Below are positions 48,125-58,468 of a stretch of 64,000 bases of DNA, piece by piece. Made by a program: the position numbers and the translations under genes. The DNA lies in NCBI RefSeq assembly GCF_011764425.1, contig NZ_BLPF01000001.1, positions 62,001 to 126,000 of the forward strand, written 5' to 3'. Every line of letters starts with the position of its first letter. The stretch's first letter is position 1. Origin of the DNA: Phytohabitans houttuyneae. Lineage in GTDB: Bacteria > Actinomycetota > Actinomycetes > Mycobacteriales > Micromonosporaceae. The notes under the pieces were generated by a model, which saw nothing but the letters and a program-made list of their open reading frames with translations, was not told the DNA's origin and did no database searches.

Positions 48125-48187
48125 GTTGACCAGGGAGCTGGTGGGACGGCGCGCCGCACGACACGCCCACCAACTCCCTGATCAACC
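48125..48187. terminator. Long imperfect hairpin after lrp
   Basis: About 21-bp arms, GTTGACCAGGGAGCTGGTGGG and its complement CCCACCAACTCCCTGATCAAC, with two mismatches and a GC-rich loop. It lies 7 bp after the lrp stop and ahead of the convergent ABC permease, so a shared terminator is likely. Confidence 0.6.
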
Positions 48188-48250
48188 GCGAAGGTCACCG
48201 CGAAGGTCGCCGCGGCGTCGCCGCGAAGCCGCGGGAAACGCGGGGCCGGG

Positions 48251-49078
48251 CTAGCGGGAGGCGGCCTTCTTGTAGCGGTTTACCGCCAGGGGGACCGAGA
48301 TCAGCAGGAGGACCACGACCCACGCCAGGCTTGTGACGACCGGGTGCTGCAAGGGCCAGGCGTCAGGGGCGGGGACGGCGGGGTTGGTGTTGCCGAACAG
48401 CTCGCGGGCGGCCTGGGTCACGGCGGACACCGGGTTCCACTCGGCGAAGGTCTTCAGCGGCCCGGGCAGGTCCGTCACGCCCACGAAGGTGTTGGCGATG
48501 AACGTCAGCGGGAAGATGAAGATGAAGCTGGCGTTGTTGACCACCTCGGGGCTGCGCACCGAGAGGCCCACGACCGCGAACACCCACGAGAACGCGTACG
48601 CGAACAGCAGCAGCAGCGCGAAGCCGCCCAGTGCCTCCAGCGGGGAGGAGTGGATGCGCCAGCCGACGATCAGGCCGGTCAGCGACATCACGATGATGAC
48701 GATGACGTTGTTGACCAGGTCGCTGGTGGTGCGGCCCACCAGCAGCGCGGAACGGGCCATCGGCAGCGAGCGGAAGCGGTCGACGATGCCCTTCTGGATG
48801 TCGTCGGCCAGGCCGTAGCCGGTGAGCGTCGATCCGAACAGGACGGTCTGGGTGAAGATGCCGGCCATCAGGTACTCCCGGTAGGAGACGCCGGGCACCT
48901 CGATCGCGCTGCCGAACACATATGCGAACAGCAGCACGAACATGATGGGCGACAGCGTGGAGAAGACCAGCAGGTCGGGCACACGCTTGATCTTGATGAG
49001 ATTGCGCCGCGCGACCGTGAGGCCGTCGCGGAAGGCCTTGAACGTCGGGTTGGCCATCGCGAACGTCGGCGTCGTCAT
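48251..49078 (-). CDS. ABC-2 type permease, DrrB-like
   Basis: 275 residues with six hydrophobic segments. ABC-2 features: RNLIKIKRVPDLLVFSTLSP at the N-terminus, MAGIFTQTVLFGSTLTGYGLADD, KGIVDRFRSLPMARSALLVGR and IANTFVGVTDLPGPLKTFAEWNPVSA. It is the membrane half of a drug or lipid exporter of the daunorubicin-resistance type. The ATG overlaps the stop of the ATPase gene (ATGA). Confidence 0.92.
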   Translation of the reverse strand: MTTPTFAMANPTFKAFRDGLTVARRNLIKIKRVPDLLVFSTLSPIMFVLLFAYVFGSAIEVPGVSYREYLMAGIFTQTVLFGSTLTGYGLADDIQKGIVDRFRSLPMARSALLVGRTTSDLVNNVIVIIVMSLTGLIVGWRIHSSPLEALGGFALLLLFAYAFSWVFAVVGLSVRSPEVVNNASFIFIFPLTFIANTFVGVTDLPGPLKTFAEWNPVSAVTQAARELFGNTNPAVPAPDAWPLQHPVVTSLAWVVVLLLISVPLAVNRYKKAASR

Positions 49079-50030
49079 GATGCCTTCTCCTCCTCGGCGG
49101 CGTGGCCGGTCAGCGTCAGGAACACGTCGTCGAGGCTCGGGCGCCGCAGCCCCACGTCGAGCACCTTGACCGCCTCGGCGTCGAGCCGCCGCAGGCTCTC
49201 CATCAGCGCGGACGCGCCACCGGTGACCGGGACCGTGAGGCGGCGGGCCGGCTCGTCGACGCTGATCTCGCCCGACGCGAGCGAGGAGAGCGCGGAGCGG
49301 GCGCTGTCGATGTCGGCGGGCGTGCTGACCGTCAGCTCGAGCCGCTCGCCACCCACCTGGTTTTTCAGGTCGTCGGAGGTGCCGAGCGCGATCACCTTGC
49401 CGTGGTCGATCACCGCGATCCGGCTGGCCAGGTGGTCGGCCTCCTCCAGGTACTGCGTGGTCAGCAGCAGCGTGCTCCCGGCCGCGACGAGCTCGGAGAT
49501 GACGTCCCACATGCCGAGGCGGCTGCGCGGGTCGAGGCCGGTGGTCGGCTCGTCGAGGAAGAGCACCGGCGGCTGCGCGACCAGCGCCCCGGCGAGGTCG
49601 AGGCGACGCCGCATGCCCCCGAATACCCCTTTACGGGGCGGTCGGCCGCGTCGTCCAGGTCGAAGCGGGTGAGCAGCTCGCGCGCCCGCTCGCGGCTTGC
49701 CTTGCCGGTGAAGCCGTAGAGCCGACCGACCATGTCGAGGTTTTCGAAGCCGGTGAGGTGCTCGTCGACCGCCGCATACTGCCCCGAGAGGCCGATCATG
49801 CCGCGGAGGCGGCGGGCGTCGGCGACCACGTCGAGGCCGGCGACACGCGCCCGCCCGGCGTCGGGCTTGAGCAGCGTCGTGAACACGCGCACCGCGGTAG
49901 TCTTACCCGCCCCGTTAGGCCCCAGCAGTCCCATCACGGTGCCCTGCGGAACCGAAAGATCCAAGCCATCGAGCGCCACCACAGCGCCGTATTTTTTGAC
50001 GAGGCCCTCTGCCTCGATCGCGATTTCCAT
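49075..50030 (-). CDS. ABC transporter ATPase, DrrA-like, one apparent frameshift
   Basis: 318 residues once corrected. Walker A (LLGPNGAGKTTAV), Q-loop (MIGLSGQYAAVDEHLTG), signature YSGGMRRRLDLAGAL, Walker B (PVLFLDEPTTGLDPRSR) and a DrrA-type C-terminal domain (VLDVGLRRPSLDDVFLTLTG). The frame breaks exactly inside the signature, at CCCCC 49616-49620; adding one base restores SGGM. Start: two adjacent ATGs at 50033 and 50030 follow GGAAGGGG, and the second has better spacing. It powers the DrrB-like permease; the substrate is unknown. Confidence 0.88.
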
Positions 50031-50111
50031 CATCACCCCTTCCGGAACGGCCCCATCGTGCCGCATCCCCCGACATTTCGCGGCCCATTTCACCCGCGCG
50101 GTCGTGGGTAA

Positions 50112-51196
<1,085 letters not shown>

Positions 51197-51250
51197 CAGC
51201 GTCCGCGCAGGGGTTACCACGATCCGGCGGCGGCGACGCGGGAACGGGAG

Positions 51251-53278
51251 TCAGCGCCAGCCGTCGTCGCGGCGGGGGCGAGGTCGGGGATCGCCCGGCG
51301 CGTAAAGGTCGGATGGCGGGAAGCCGTCCGCCCCGCGCCGGCGCTCGGTGCGCCCGTCGCGCTGGCTGGGCACCGGCCGGTCGCCGCGCGTGCGGTGCTC
51401 GGGCGCACGGCCGTCGCCGCCGCGCGGGCGGGTGTCCGGCCGGGTTGGGCGGTCGGTGGCGGGCGGCGGGTAGTAGTCGTCCGGCGCGCCGTAGCCGGTA
51501 GCCGGGCGCGGACCCGAGGGCGGGCGCGGTCCGCGGCGCGGTCCCGGCTCATGGGGCTGCGGGTCGACCGGGCGGTACACACCGTCCGAAACCTCCCCAC
51601 GGCCCGGCGCGCGCCGGCGCTCCGTGGTCCGGCGGCCGTCCGCCCGCTGATCCCGGCTCGCGCCGCGACGCCCGTCCCGCGCCGCGCCGGCACCACGACC
51701 GGCGTCCGGCACATCGTCACGAACCGGCCGGCGACGACCATCCAGCGTGCCGTCGGAAGCGGGCCCACCACGACCAGCGTCCCGGCGGCCCTCCGGCGCG
51801 CCGTCGAAAGCAGGACCACCACGACCGGCGTCCCGGCGGCGGCCATCCGGCGTGCCGTCGAAAGCGGGCCTACCGCGAGCGGACGGCGGCGCGCTCGCAC
51901 CGGGCCCACCGCGGGGGTCGAAGGGTGGGGCGGTGTCGTCGGGCGACCAGAGGCGTTCGTCCGTCGGGTGGCGGGGGCTGGGCGTGCGCCGCGGGGCGGG
52001 ATGGTCGGCGGTGGGGCGGGCGCGCGGGGTGGCGGCGCGGCGTTCGGCGAGGGCGGCGCGGCGGGCGCGGACCACCGCGCGGCGGCGGGTCGTGGCCAGC
52101 AGGATGACCAGGGCGACGGCCGCGACGGCGACGGTCAGGCCGATCACCGCGGCCGGGGACGAGCCGGGCAGGCTGTCGGAGGGGCGGGCGGCGCCGTCGG
52201 CGGCGGGCTGGTCGGCGGGCGGGGTGGGCTTCACGTCCAGCTCGCCGGGCTCGACGAGCCTGCCGACCGAGGCGTCGGCCGGGAGGGCGAAGCCCCAGTC
52301 GAGCAGCTTCGCGGTCTGCTCGGAGGCGCGGATCGGCCGCGCCTCGGCGCCGAGCACGGCGGCGACCAGCGTACGGTTGCCGCGCTTGGCAGCCCCGACG
52401 AACGAGTGGCGGGCCAGCGTCGTGAAGCCACTCTTGCCGCCGAGCGCGCCGGGGTACTTCTGCAGCAGCCCGTTGTCGTTCTGGATCTGGAAGCCGCGCG
52501 GGTCCTTGGGCGGCTGCGGCGGGATCTTGGCGGTCCTCGTCGCCACGTACTTGCGGAAGTCGGGCAGCCCGAACGCCGCGCGGGCGATCAGCACCAGGTC
52601 GTACGCGCTGGTGAACTGGCCCGGCCCGTCGAGCCCGGACGGCGTGACCGCGTGGGTCTGGAGGGCGCCGAGGTGGCGGGCCTCGGCGTTCATCATCGCG
52701 ACGCCGCCCGGCTGTCCCTTGTCGCCGCCGCCGACGCGGGCGAGCACGTTGGCCGCGTCGTTGCCGGAGTCGAAGAGCAGGCCGTACCAGAGGGTCTCGA
52801 TCGGGTACTTGCCGCCCTCCAGCAGGCCCACCGCCGAGCTGCCCCGCTCGATCTTGAGGTCGTCGCGGGTCACCTGGACGACCTGCTTGGGGTCGAGCTT
52901 GGGGATCATCGTGGCGGCGAGCAGCACCTTCTGGACGCTCGCCGGCGTCTCGTACCCGTGCGGGTTGCACCCGCCCAGCACCTGCCCCGTGTCGAGGTCG
53001 GCGACGAGCCACGTGCTGGCGGTGAGCTTCGGCGGTGCGGCGGCGCCGTCGGGGATGGCGAGGCCGCTCGTGGCCAGCGCCTCGCCACCGACCTGCGCGT
53101 GCGCGGGGTCGAGCGCGGGCGCCTTCGGCTTCGGCGGGCGCTGCGGGGGCGGCGACAGCTTTTCGGTGGGACACGGCACGACGGGCGCGGCCGCGGCCGG
53201 CGCGGGCCCGAACACCACAACGGGTGCCGCCGCCAGCACCGAGCCCACCAATGCCGCCGCCAGACCCCGTCCGTTCAT
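51251..53278 (-). CDS. D-alanyl-D-alanine carboxypeptidase (S11) with long cytoplasmic Arg/Pro/Gly tail
   Basis: 675 residues. Signal peptide (GRGLAAALVGSVLAAAPVVV), then an S11 penicillin-binding domain with ASVQKVLLAA (SxxK), FDSGNDAANVL (SxN) and GGKSGFTTLARHS (KSG in place of KTG). A membrane span near residue 400 (AVIGLTVAVAAVALVILL) leads to a ~250-residue disordered tail rich in Arg, Asp, Gly and Pro, containing three tandem DAGRGGPAFDG-like units (DNA about 51745-51875). It trims peptidoglycan stem peptides outside the membrane. Typical homologues end shortly after the span. An in-frame ATG at 53314 would lengthen the signal. Confidence 0.85.
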   Translation of the reverse strand: MNGRGLAAALVGSVLAAAPVVVFGPAPAAAAPVVPCPTEKLSPPPQRPPKPKAPALDPAHAQVGGEALATSGLAIPDGAAAPPKLTASTWLVADLDTGQVLGGCNPHGYETPASVQKVLLAATMIPKLDPKQVVQVTRDDLKIERGSSAVGLLEGGKYPIETLWYGLLFDSGNDAANVLARVGGGDKGQPGGVAMMNAEARHLGALQTHAVTPSGLDGPGQFTSAYDLVLIARAAFGLPDFRKYVATRTAKIPPQPPKDPRGFQIQNDNGLLQKYPGALGGKSGFTTLARHSFVGAAKRGNRTLVAAVLGAEARPIRASEQTAKLLDWGFALPADASVGRLVEPGELDVKPTPPADQPAADGAARPSDSLPGSSPAAVIGLTVAVAAVALVILLATTRRRAVVRARRAALAERRAATPRARPTADHPAPRRTPSPRHPTDERLWSPDDTAPPFDPRGGPGASAPPSARGRPAFDGTPDGRRRDAGRGGPAFDGAPEGRRDAGRGGPASDGTLDGRRRPVRDDVPDAGRGAGAARDGRRGASRDQRADGRRTTERRRAPGRGEVSDGVYRPVDPQPHEPGPRRGPRPPSGPRPATGYGAPDDYYPPPATDRPTRPDTRPRGGDGRAPEHRTRGDRPVPSQRDGRTERRRGADGFPPSDLYAPGDPRPRPRRDDGWR

Positions 53279-53339
53279 CGCGAACAGGCTAGCCAAACAG
53301 CCGAGCCGACGCATCCCCCAGCGAAAGCTGAGTCGTCAA

Positions 53340-53744
53340 TCAGGCGAGGAGCGAGCGCAGCTCGGCGTCCAGGTCGACGTGACCCGCCTCGCTGCCGCGC
53401 GGCACGATCGCCAGCATGTCTGCCGCGAACCGGCACAGCGGCAGCCGCGGCAGGTCTATGCCGAGCACGTCGCGCCCATTGCGCAGCACGACGCTCACCA
53501 CCGTGCCGCCGGGCTGGAGCCCGACCAGCACGTCGCCCTGCCCCGCCGTGCCGGTGAGGCCGGCGATCAGCAGGTCACGCGCAAACACCCAGCACGATGC
53601 GGCTGTGGCGTCGGCACTGACGATCAGATGGACCGCGTACGGATCGTCCGCCGCATAGCCGAGCCCGACGCTGACCCTGCCGTCCACCGTCGCCGAGTAC
53701 GCATGGCCCTCCAGGAGCTGCCATGCCGAGCGCTTCGTCGCCAA
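53340..53744 (-). CDS. SsgA/SsgB-like sporulation and cell-division protein
   Basis: 134 residues from a TTG start at 53744 with GAGGAGG just upstream. The SALP family pattern is clear: VSVGLGYAADDPYAVHLIVS, SCWVFARDLLIAGLTGTAGQ, GDVLVGLQPGG and the closing VPRGSEAGHVDLDAELRSLL. SsgA-like proteins recruit FtsZ or guide septation in sporulating actinomycetes. It is divergent from the radical SAM gene, with no other division gene nearby. Its presence supports a spore-forming mycelial host. Confidence 0.88.
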   Translation of the reverse strand: MATKRSAWQLLEGHAYSATVDGRVSVGLGYAADDPYAVHLIVSADATAASCWVFARDLLIAGLTGTAGQGDVLVGLQPGGTVVSVVLRNGRDVLGIDLPRLPLCRFAADMLAIVPRGSEAGHVDLDAELRSLLA

Positions 53745-53897
53745 CCCATCCTCCTCGTCGAAGACCTTATATGTACGTTGGCAACCGCGCTTCGGTTGAA
53801 TCCGAAAAGACACCTGGGTAAAGCACAGCGTGATCGGGGGCACACGCGGGGCGGATGATCGCACGGGCATGCCGGGCGAGGTGGCAGTCTTGGGGTC

Positions 53898-55217
53898 ATG
53901 CGGACGCGCACGGATCTTGTCGAAGACCTCATGGGTAGGTTCCCGCACATCCCGCGGGAGGCGGTGCTCAAGGAAGATCTGCTCCGCGGGGGCATGGCCT
54001 TCGATGACTCGGTGCTCACCGACGGCGACGGCGGCGAGGTCAAGCCGAAGTCGTACTTCATCTTCTCCTTCGACCACCGCACCCTCCCCGAGCTTGGCGC
54101 GGCCGCACTGCGCCGCCCGCCGGAGGAGGTCGTGCTCACCGGCGGGCCGTACGGACTGCGTCGCACCGTCGTGTCCGTGCGGGTCAATCCCGACAGCCCG
54201 TACCGAGTGATGGCGGGTGACGACGGCGTGGCGCGCCTCCACCTCGACGGGCGGCCCATCGCGGACGTCGGGTTGCCTCCGATGCCGGACTACTACCGCC
54301 ACACGCTGGCGAACGGCAAGTCGGTCATGGAGGTCGCGCCCACGATCCAGTGGGGCTACCTGATTTATCTGACGGTGTTCCGGGTGTGCCAGTACTTCGG
54401 CGCCAAGGAAGAGTGCCAGTACTGCGACATCAACCACAACTGGCGGCAGCACAAGGCGGCGGGGCGCCCCTACACGGGCGTCAAGCCGGTCGACGAGGTG
54501 CTCGAGGCGCTGGCGATCATCGACCGGTACGACACGGCCGGCACCTCGCACGCGTACACGCTCACCGGCGGCAGCGTGACGTCCAAGGTGGACGGCCTGG
54601 CGGAGGCCGACTTCTACGGGCGGTACGCGAAGGCGATCGAGGAGCGCTTCCCCGGCCGGTGGATCGGCAAGGTGGTGGCGCAGGCGCTGCCCCGGGCCGA
54701 TGTGCAGCGCTTCCGCGACTACGGCGTGCAGATCTACCACCCCAACTACGAGGTGTGGGACAAGCGCCTCTTCGAGCTCTACTGCCCCGGCAAGGAGCGC
54801 TACGTGGGCCGCGAGGAGTGGCACCGCCGCATCCTCGAGTCGGCCGAGGTCTTCGGGCCGCGCAACGTGATCCCCAACTTCGTGGCCGGCATCGAGATGG
54901 CCGAGCCCTTCGGCTTCACGACCGTGGACGAGGCGATTGACTCCACGACGGAGGGCCTGCAGTACTTCATGTCCCGCGGCATCCTCCCCCGCTTCACCAC
55001 GTGGTGTCCGGAACCGACCACGCCGCTCGGCCGCACAAACCCGCAGGGCGCGCCGTTGGAGTACCACATCCGGCTGCTGGAGGCGTACCGCGCGACGATG
55101 GAGGCCAACGGCCTTTCCAGCCCGCCGGGGTACGGCCCGCCCGGCGCCGGGAACGCGGTGTTCTCGGTGAGCTCGTTCATGGACACGCTGCCCGCCGACG
55201 CGCCCGTCTCGGCGTGA
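53898..55217 (+). CDS. Non-canonical radical SAM protein (Cx8Cx2C)
   Basis: 439 residues. The core holds VCQYFGAKEECQYCDINHNW, a three-cysteine cluster of spacing 8 and 2 rather than the classic 3 and 2, followed by SHAYTLTGGSVTSK (GGE-like glycine motif), IGKVVAQALPRADVQRFRDY, and NVIPNFVAGIEM late in the barrel, all compatible with a partial TIM-barrel radical SAM fold. An N-terminal ~140-residue domain precedes the cluster. I do not recognise the exact family. Its stop overlaps the GTG of the ThuA-like gene, so the two likely act together. Confidence 0.7.
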   Translation: MRTRTDLVEDLMGRFPHIPREAVLKEDLLRGGMAFDDSVLTDGDGGEVKPKSYFIFSFDHRTLPELGAAALRRPPEEVVLTGGPYGLRRTVVSVRVNPDSPYRVMAGDDGVARLHLDGRPIADVGLPPMPDYYRHTLANGKSVMEVAPTIQWGYLIYLTVFRVCQYFGAKEECQYCDINHNWRQHKAAGRPYTGVKPVDEVLEALAIIDRYDTAGTSHAYTLTGGSVTSKVDGLAEADFYGRYAKAIEERFPGRWIGKVVAQALPRADVQRFRDYGVQIYHPNYEVWDKRLFELYCPGKERYVGREEWHRRILESAEVFGPRNVIPNFVAGIEMAEPFGFTTVDEAIDSTTEGLQYFMSRGILPRFTTWCPEPTTPLGRTNPQGAPLEYHIRLLEAYRATMEANGLSSPPGYGPPGAGNAVFSVSSFMDTLPADAPVSA

Positions 55218-55840
55218 CCGTCCTGGTCTTCTCGCGGACGACGGGCTACCGGCACGAGTCGATCCCGGCCGGCGTGCAGGCCATGCGCGAGCTGCACCCC
55301 GCCGTGGTGGCCACGGAGGAGCCGGGAGCGCTGGAGGACCTCGCCGGCGTCGACGCCGTCGTCTTCATGAACACCAACGGCGAGGTGCTCACCGACGCCG
55401 GCCGCGCGGCGCTGGAGGCGTACGTGCGGGGCGGCGGCGGCTTCCTCGGCGTGCACTCGGCGGCCGCGACCGAGTACGGCTGGCCGTTCTATGGCGAGCT
55501 CGTCGGGGCGTGGTTCGACAAGCACCCGGCCGTGCAGCCCGCGACGATCGTCGTGTCCGATCCTGATCACCCGGCGACGGCGCATCTGCCGGCGCGGTGG
55601 GAGTGTGTCGACGAGTGGTACGACTTCCGCTCCCGCCCCGCCGCTCGTGTGCTGTTGCGGGTGGACGAGGCCACGTACGACGGCGGTGGGATGGGCGCGG
55701 ACCACCCGCTGGCCTGGTGCCACGAGCGGTTCGGCGGGCGGTCGTTTTATACGGCGCTGGGGCATACGGCGGAGTCGTATGTGGAGCCGGCTTTCCGTGA
55801 GCACCTGTCGAACGCGCTCCGCTGGGTGACCGGCCACTAA
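55214..55840 (+). CDS. ThuA-like (trehalose utilisation-type) protein
   Basis: 208 residues from a GTG overlapping the radical SAM stop (GTGA). Class I amidotransferase-like fold: VLVFSRTTGYRHESIPAGV, VVFMNTNGEVLTDAGRAAL, GGGFLGVHSAAATEYGWPF, ADHPLAWCHERFGGRSFYTA and LGHTAESY. ThuA family proteins act in disaccharide or trehalose-related metabolism, although catalysis is poorly defined. Here the coupling to a radical SAM protein is more informative than the family name. A hairpin follows the stop. Confidence 0.85.
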   Translation: MTVLVFSRTTGYRHESIPAGVQAMRELHPAVVATEEPGALEDLAGVDAVVFMNTNGEVLTDAGRAALEAYVRGGGGFLGVHSAAATEYGWPFYGELVGAWFDKHPAVQPATIVVSDPDHPATAHLPARWECVDEWYDFRSRPAARVLLRVDEATYDGGGMGADHPLAWCHERFGGRSFYTALGHTAESYVEPAFREHLSNALRWVTGH

Positions 55841-56741
55841 TCTATGGCTCGCCGGGTTCCCCGGCGAACCAGGCCCTGCCAGGCGCAGGGTTTCTGGGTC
55901 CGCCCGCCCAGCGGGCAGGCCCAGAAACGTTAGTGGTCACCGCAATAGGCGGTTCGTCTGCGATCAGGGTGGGCGGGGTTCTCGCCCGTCGCGGTGGCCC
56001 TTGTCCACGGCGAGCGCCTCGCGTTTCGTCGACCTTGGGGTTGGTCAGGCGGAGGCCCCGGAACCGCCACGGTGCCATCGGTGATCCTCAGCTGAATACC
56101 GACGCCCGGCCGTCAGTGTCCTCGACTTTCGGAGTTCTTCGTCGTCTGGAGTCCTTTCACGGCCGGGTGAGCCTTCTCCACGAGTCCGACCCCCAGTTAG
56201 ATGTGAGCTGCCGCTATACCCACGGTAGGCGCCTCACGCTCCGCGGTCGCCCAGCTCAAACCAGGAGCCCGCTCCAGCAGATCTTGGCAAGTTGGCGTCG
56301 AAATAATGCGCAAACTCACCAAGATCTCGACGCTCACACCGCCTGCACCTGATCGACAGTCACAGACCGCGACGAGAGCAGCCTCCCGCACTCCCGCCTC
56401 GAAAAGATCTCCAGAAGCGCAGGTAGTGGAAGATCAGACAGCTGGATCTTGCATCCTGCCTGGTCAATGCCATAGCCCGTAAACCGGCTAACGCGGCGGA
56501 GACACCGCGAGCCGGGAAGACACGGAAGCTGTCGCAGGGAAGCAAACCCAACTCCGAAAGTCGAGGCGTTGAAATGGCGCCACAACTCCACTAGATCTCG
56601 AAGGTTGTGCCACTCACCGACGGTGACAGAGCGGCGGATCCCGGCAGCGCAGGTCGGGAAGGTCGGCGCGCGAGCCCGACGGTCTAACGCGGCCGCGACG
56701 GACCGTCATGATCAGCGCAAACCGGCATAGCATATCCAGAC
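55841..56741. repeat. 0.9-kb repeat-dense intergenic region with terminal hairpin
   Basis: A near-perfect 18-bp hairpin at 55890-55928 (GTTTCTGGG / CCCAGAAAC) lies about 50 bp behind the ThuA stop. At about 56125-56285 lies an inverted homologue of 34752-34905, followed by a family B palindrome at 56279-56327, a GATCGACAGTCACAGACCGCGAC block (also at 34.66 kb, inverted), a second degenerate half at about 56562-56598 and a partial family C copy near 56640. No gene is supported. Confidence 0.65.
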
Positions 56742-58166
56742 ATGGGCATTGATGAGAGAACATCTCGACGGGCCTTCATGGCGTCCGCGTCCGCGGCCGC
56801 TGCTGTGCCGCTGATCGTCGGCGCGGCTCCGGCGTCGGCCGGCGGGCACGGGACACCACCCGGGCCGGGCCGCCCCATCCACCCCCAACGGCCGAGCCGC
56901 GCGCTGCGGGCGCTGCTCGACGACATCGACCGCCGCCGGATCGAGGCCACCGTGCGCCGCCTCGTCGCGTTCGGCACCCGGCACACCCTCTCCAGCCAGG
57001 ACGACCCGGTCCGCGGGATCGGCGCCGCCCGCGACTGGATCTTCGACCAGCTCAGCGGGTACGCGGCGGCCTCCGGCGGGCGCATGACCGTGGAGAAGCA
57101 GTCGTACACGCAGGAGCCGGGACCGCGCATCCCGGTGCCGACCGTGATCTCCAATGTGGTGGCCACGCTGCGCGGCACCGCGTCGCCCGAGCGGGTGTAC
57201 GTGATCTCCGGGCACTACGACTCCCGCGTCACCGACGTCCTCAACGCGACCGCCGACGCGCCCGGCGCCAACGACGACGCCTCCGGCGTGGCGGTGGTGA
57301 TGGAGCTCGCGCGGCTCTTCGCCACGCGGCCGCCGGCGGCGACGCTGGTGTTCACCGCAGTGGCCGGCGAGGAGCAGGGCCTGTTCGGCTCGGGGTTCCA
57401 GGCCCGCCAGTACAAGGCGGCCGGCGCCGACGTGCAGGGCATGTTCAGCAACGACATCGTCGGCTCCAGCCTCGCCGACGACGGCACCCGCGACCCGCGC
57501 ACGGTGCGGCTCTTCGCCGAGGGCGTCCCGACAGCTGAGACGCCGGCCGAGGCTTCGGTGCGCCAATCGGTCGGAGGCGAAAACGATTCGCCATCGCGCC
57601 AGCTCGCGCGCTTCGTGCAGGACGTCGCAGAAAACGACGCGACTGGAATGAATGTGCGCATTATCTATCGCCGTGACCGCTATTTGCGTGGAAGCGACCA
57701 CATCTCGTACCTCCAGCAGGGTTACCCCGCGGCCCGCTTCACCGAGCCGAACGAAGATTTTCGCCACCAACATCAGGATGTGCGGGTCGAGGACGGCGTG
57801 CAGTTCGGCGACCTGCCCGAGTTCTGCGACTTCGGGTTCATCACGCGGGTCGCCAAGGTCAACGGCGCCGCATTGTGGTCGCTGGCCAACGGCCCGGGCA
57901 CACCCAAGAGCGTCAACATCCTCACCGCCGCGCTCACCAACGACACGACTTTGCGCTGGCAGCGTGGCACGGACCCGGATCTGGCCGGGTACGAGGTGGT
58001 GTGGCGGGAGACCACCGCTCCGGAGTGGACACACGTGATTCCGGTCGGCGACGTCACCACGGCCACGATCGACTTGTCGAAGGACAACGTTTTCTTCGGC
58101 GTACGGGCGGTGGACCGCGATGGTCTGCGCAGTCCGGTCGCTTTCCCCACCCCCGCATCAAGCTGA
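56742..58166 (+). CDS. Tat-secreted M28 family metallopeptidase
   Basis: 474 residues. A twin-arginine signal (TSRRAFMASASAAAAVPL) predicts Tat export. The M28 core shows VISGHYDSRVTD (zinc His and Asp), PGANDDASGVAV (bridging Asp), VAGEEQGLFGS (catalytic Glu, zinc Glu), a later Asp in FSNDIVGSS, and a C-terminal His in NEDFRHQHQD. An aminopeptidase role outside the cell is expected. The last ~90 residues resemble a fibronectin-III-like domain (LRWQRGTDPDLAGYEVVW). A stem-loop follows the stop. Confidence 0.92.
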   Translation: MGIDERTSRRAFMASASAAAAVPLIVGAAPASAGGHGTPPGPGRPIHPQRPSRALRALLDDIDRRRIEATVRRLVAFGTRHTLSSQDDPVRGIGAARDWIFDQLSGYAAASGGRMTVEKQSYTQEPGPRIPVPTVISNVVATLRGTASPERVYVISGHYDSRVTDVLNATADAPGANDDASGVAVVMELARLFATRPPAATLVFTAVAGEEQGLFGSGFQARQYKAAGADVQGMFSNDIVGSSLADDGTRDPRTVRLFAEGVPTAETPAEASVRQSVGGENDSPSRQLARFVQDVAENDATGMNVRIIYRRDRYLRGSDHISYLQQGYPAARFTEPNEDFRHQHQDVRVEDGVQFGDLPEFCDFGFITRVAKVNGAALWSLANGPGTPKSVNILTAALTNDTTLRWQRGTDPDLAGYEVVWRETTAPEWTHVIPVGDVTTATIDLSKDNVFFGVRAVDRDGLRSPVAFPTPASS

Positions 58167-58468
58167 TTGGGCGGTTCCCGCCTATTCGGTCAGTTCAGGT
58201 TCTTCGGTGCTTTCCGGCCGCGCGAAATGCGCGGCCGGACCCATTTCTCCCTCACGCCGAGAATCATGTTTCCGACAGTCCACACTCTTCGTTGCGGGAA
58301 CCCAGTGGAGATCATTGACGCCCGTTAAGATGACGCGCAATTCACCGCCGTGTTACGTATCGATTGCTATCTGTACGCAATGGACGCGGTGATGAGCGCG
58401 GCAGCGTGGCCGCGCCCATGCGGTGAGGTGGCGTCCTTTGGCGCCGCAGGCGCGAGCGAGGTGGCTGG
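58167..58468. other. Intergenic region before the RamR-like gene
   Basis: 302 bp. Besides the terminator hairpin at 58214-58238 it holds an AT-richer stretch around 58320-58385 that may contain the promoter of the regulator gene. No ORF with family signature. Confidence 0.5.
58214..58238 (+). terminator. Intrinsic terminator-like hairpin after the M28 peptidase
   Basis: 10-bp perfect stem CCGGCCGCGC / GCGCGGCCGG with loop GAAAT, followed by ACCCATTTCTCC, weakly T-rich. It lies 48 bp behind the peptidase stop. Confidence 0.7.
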
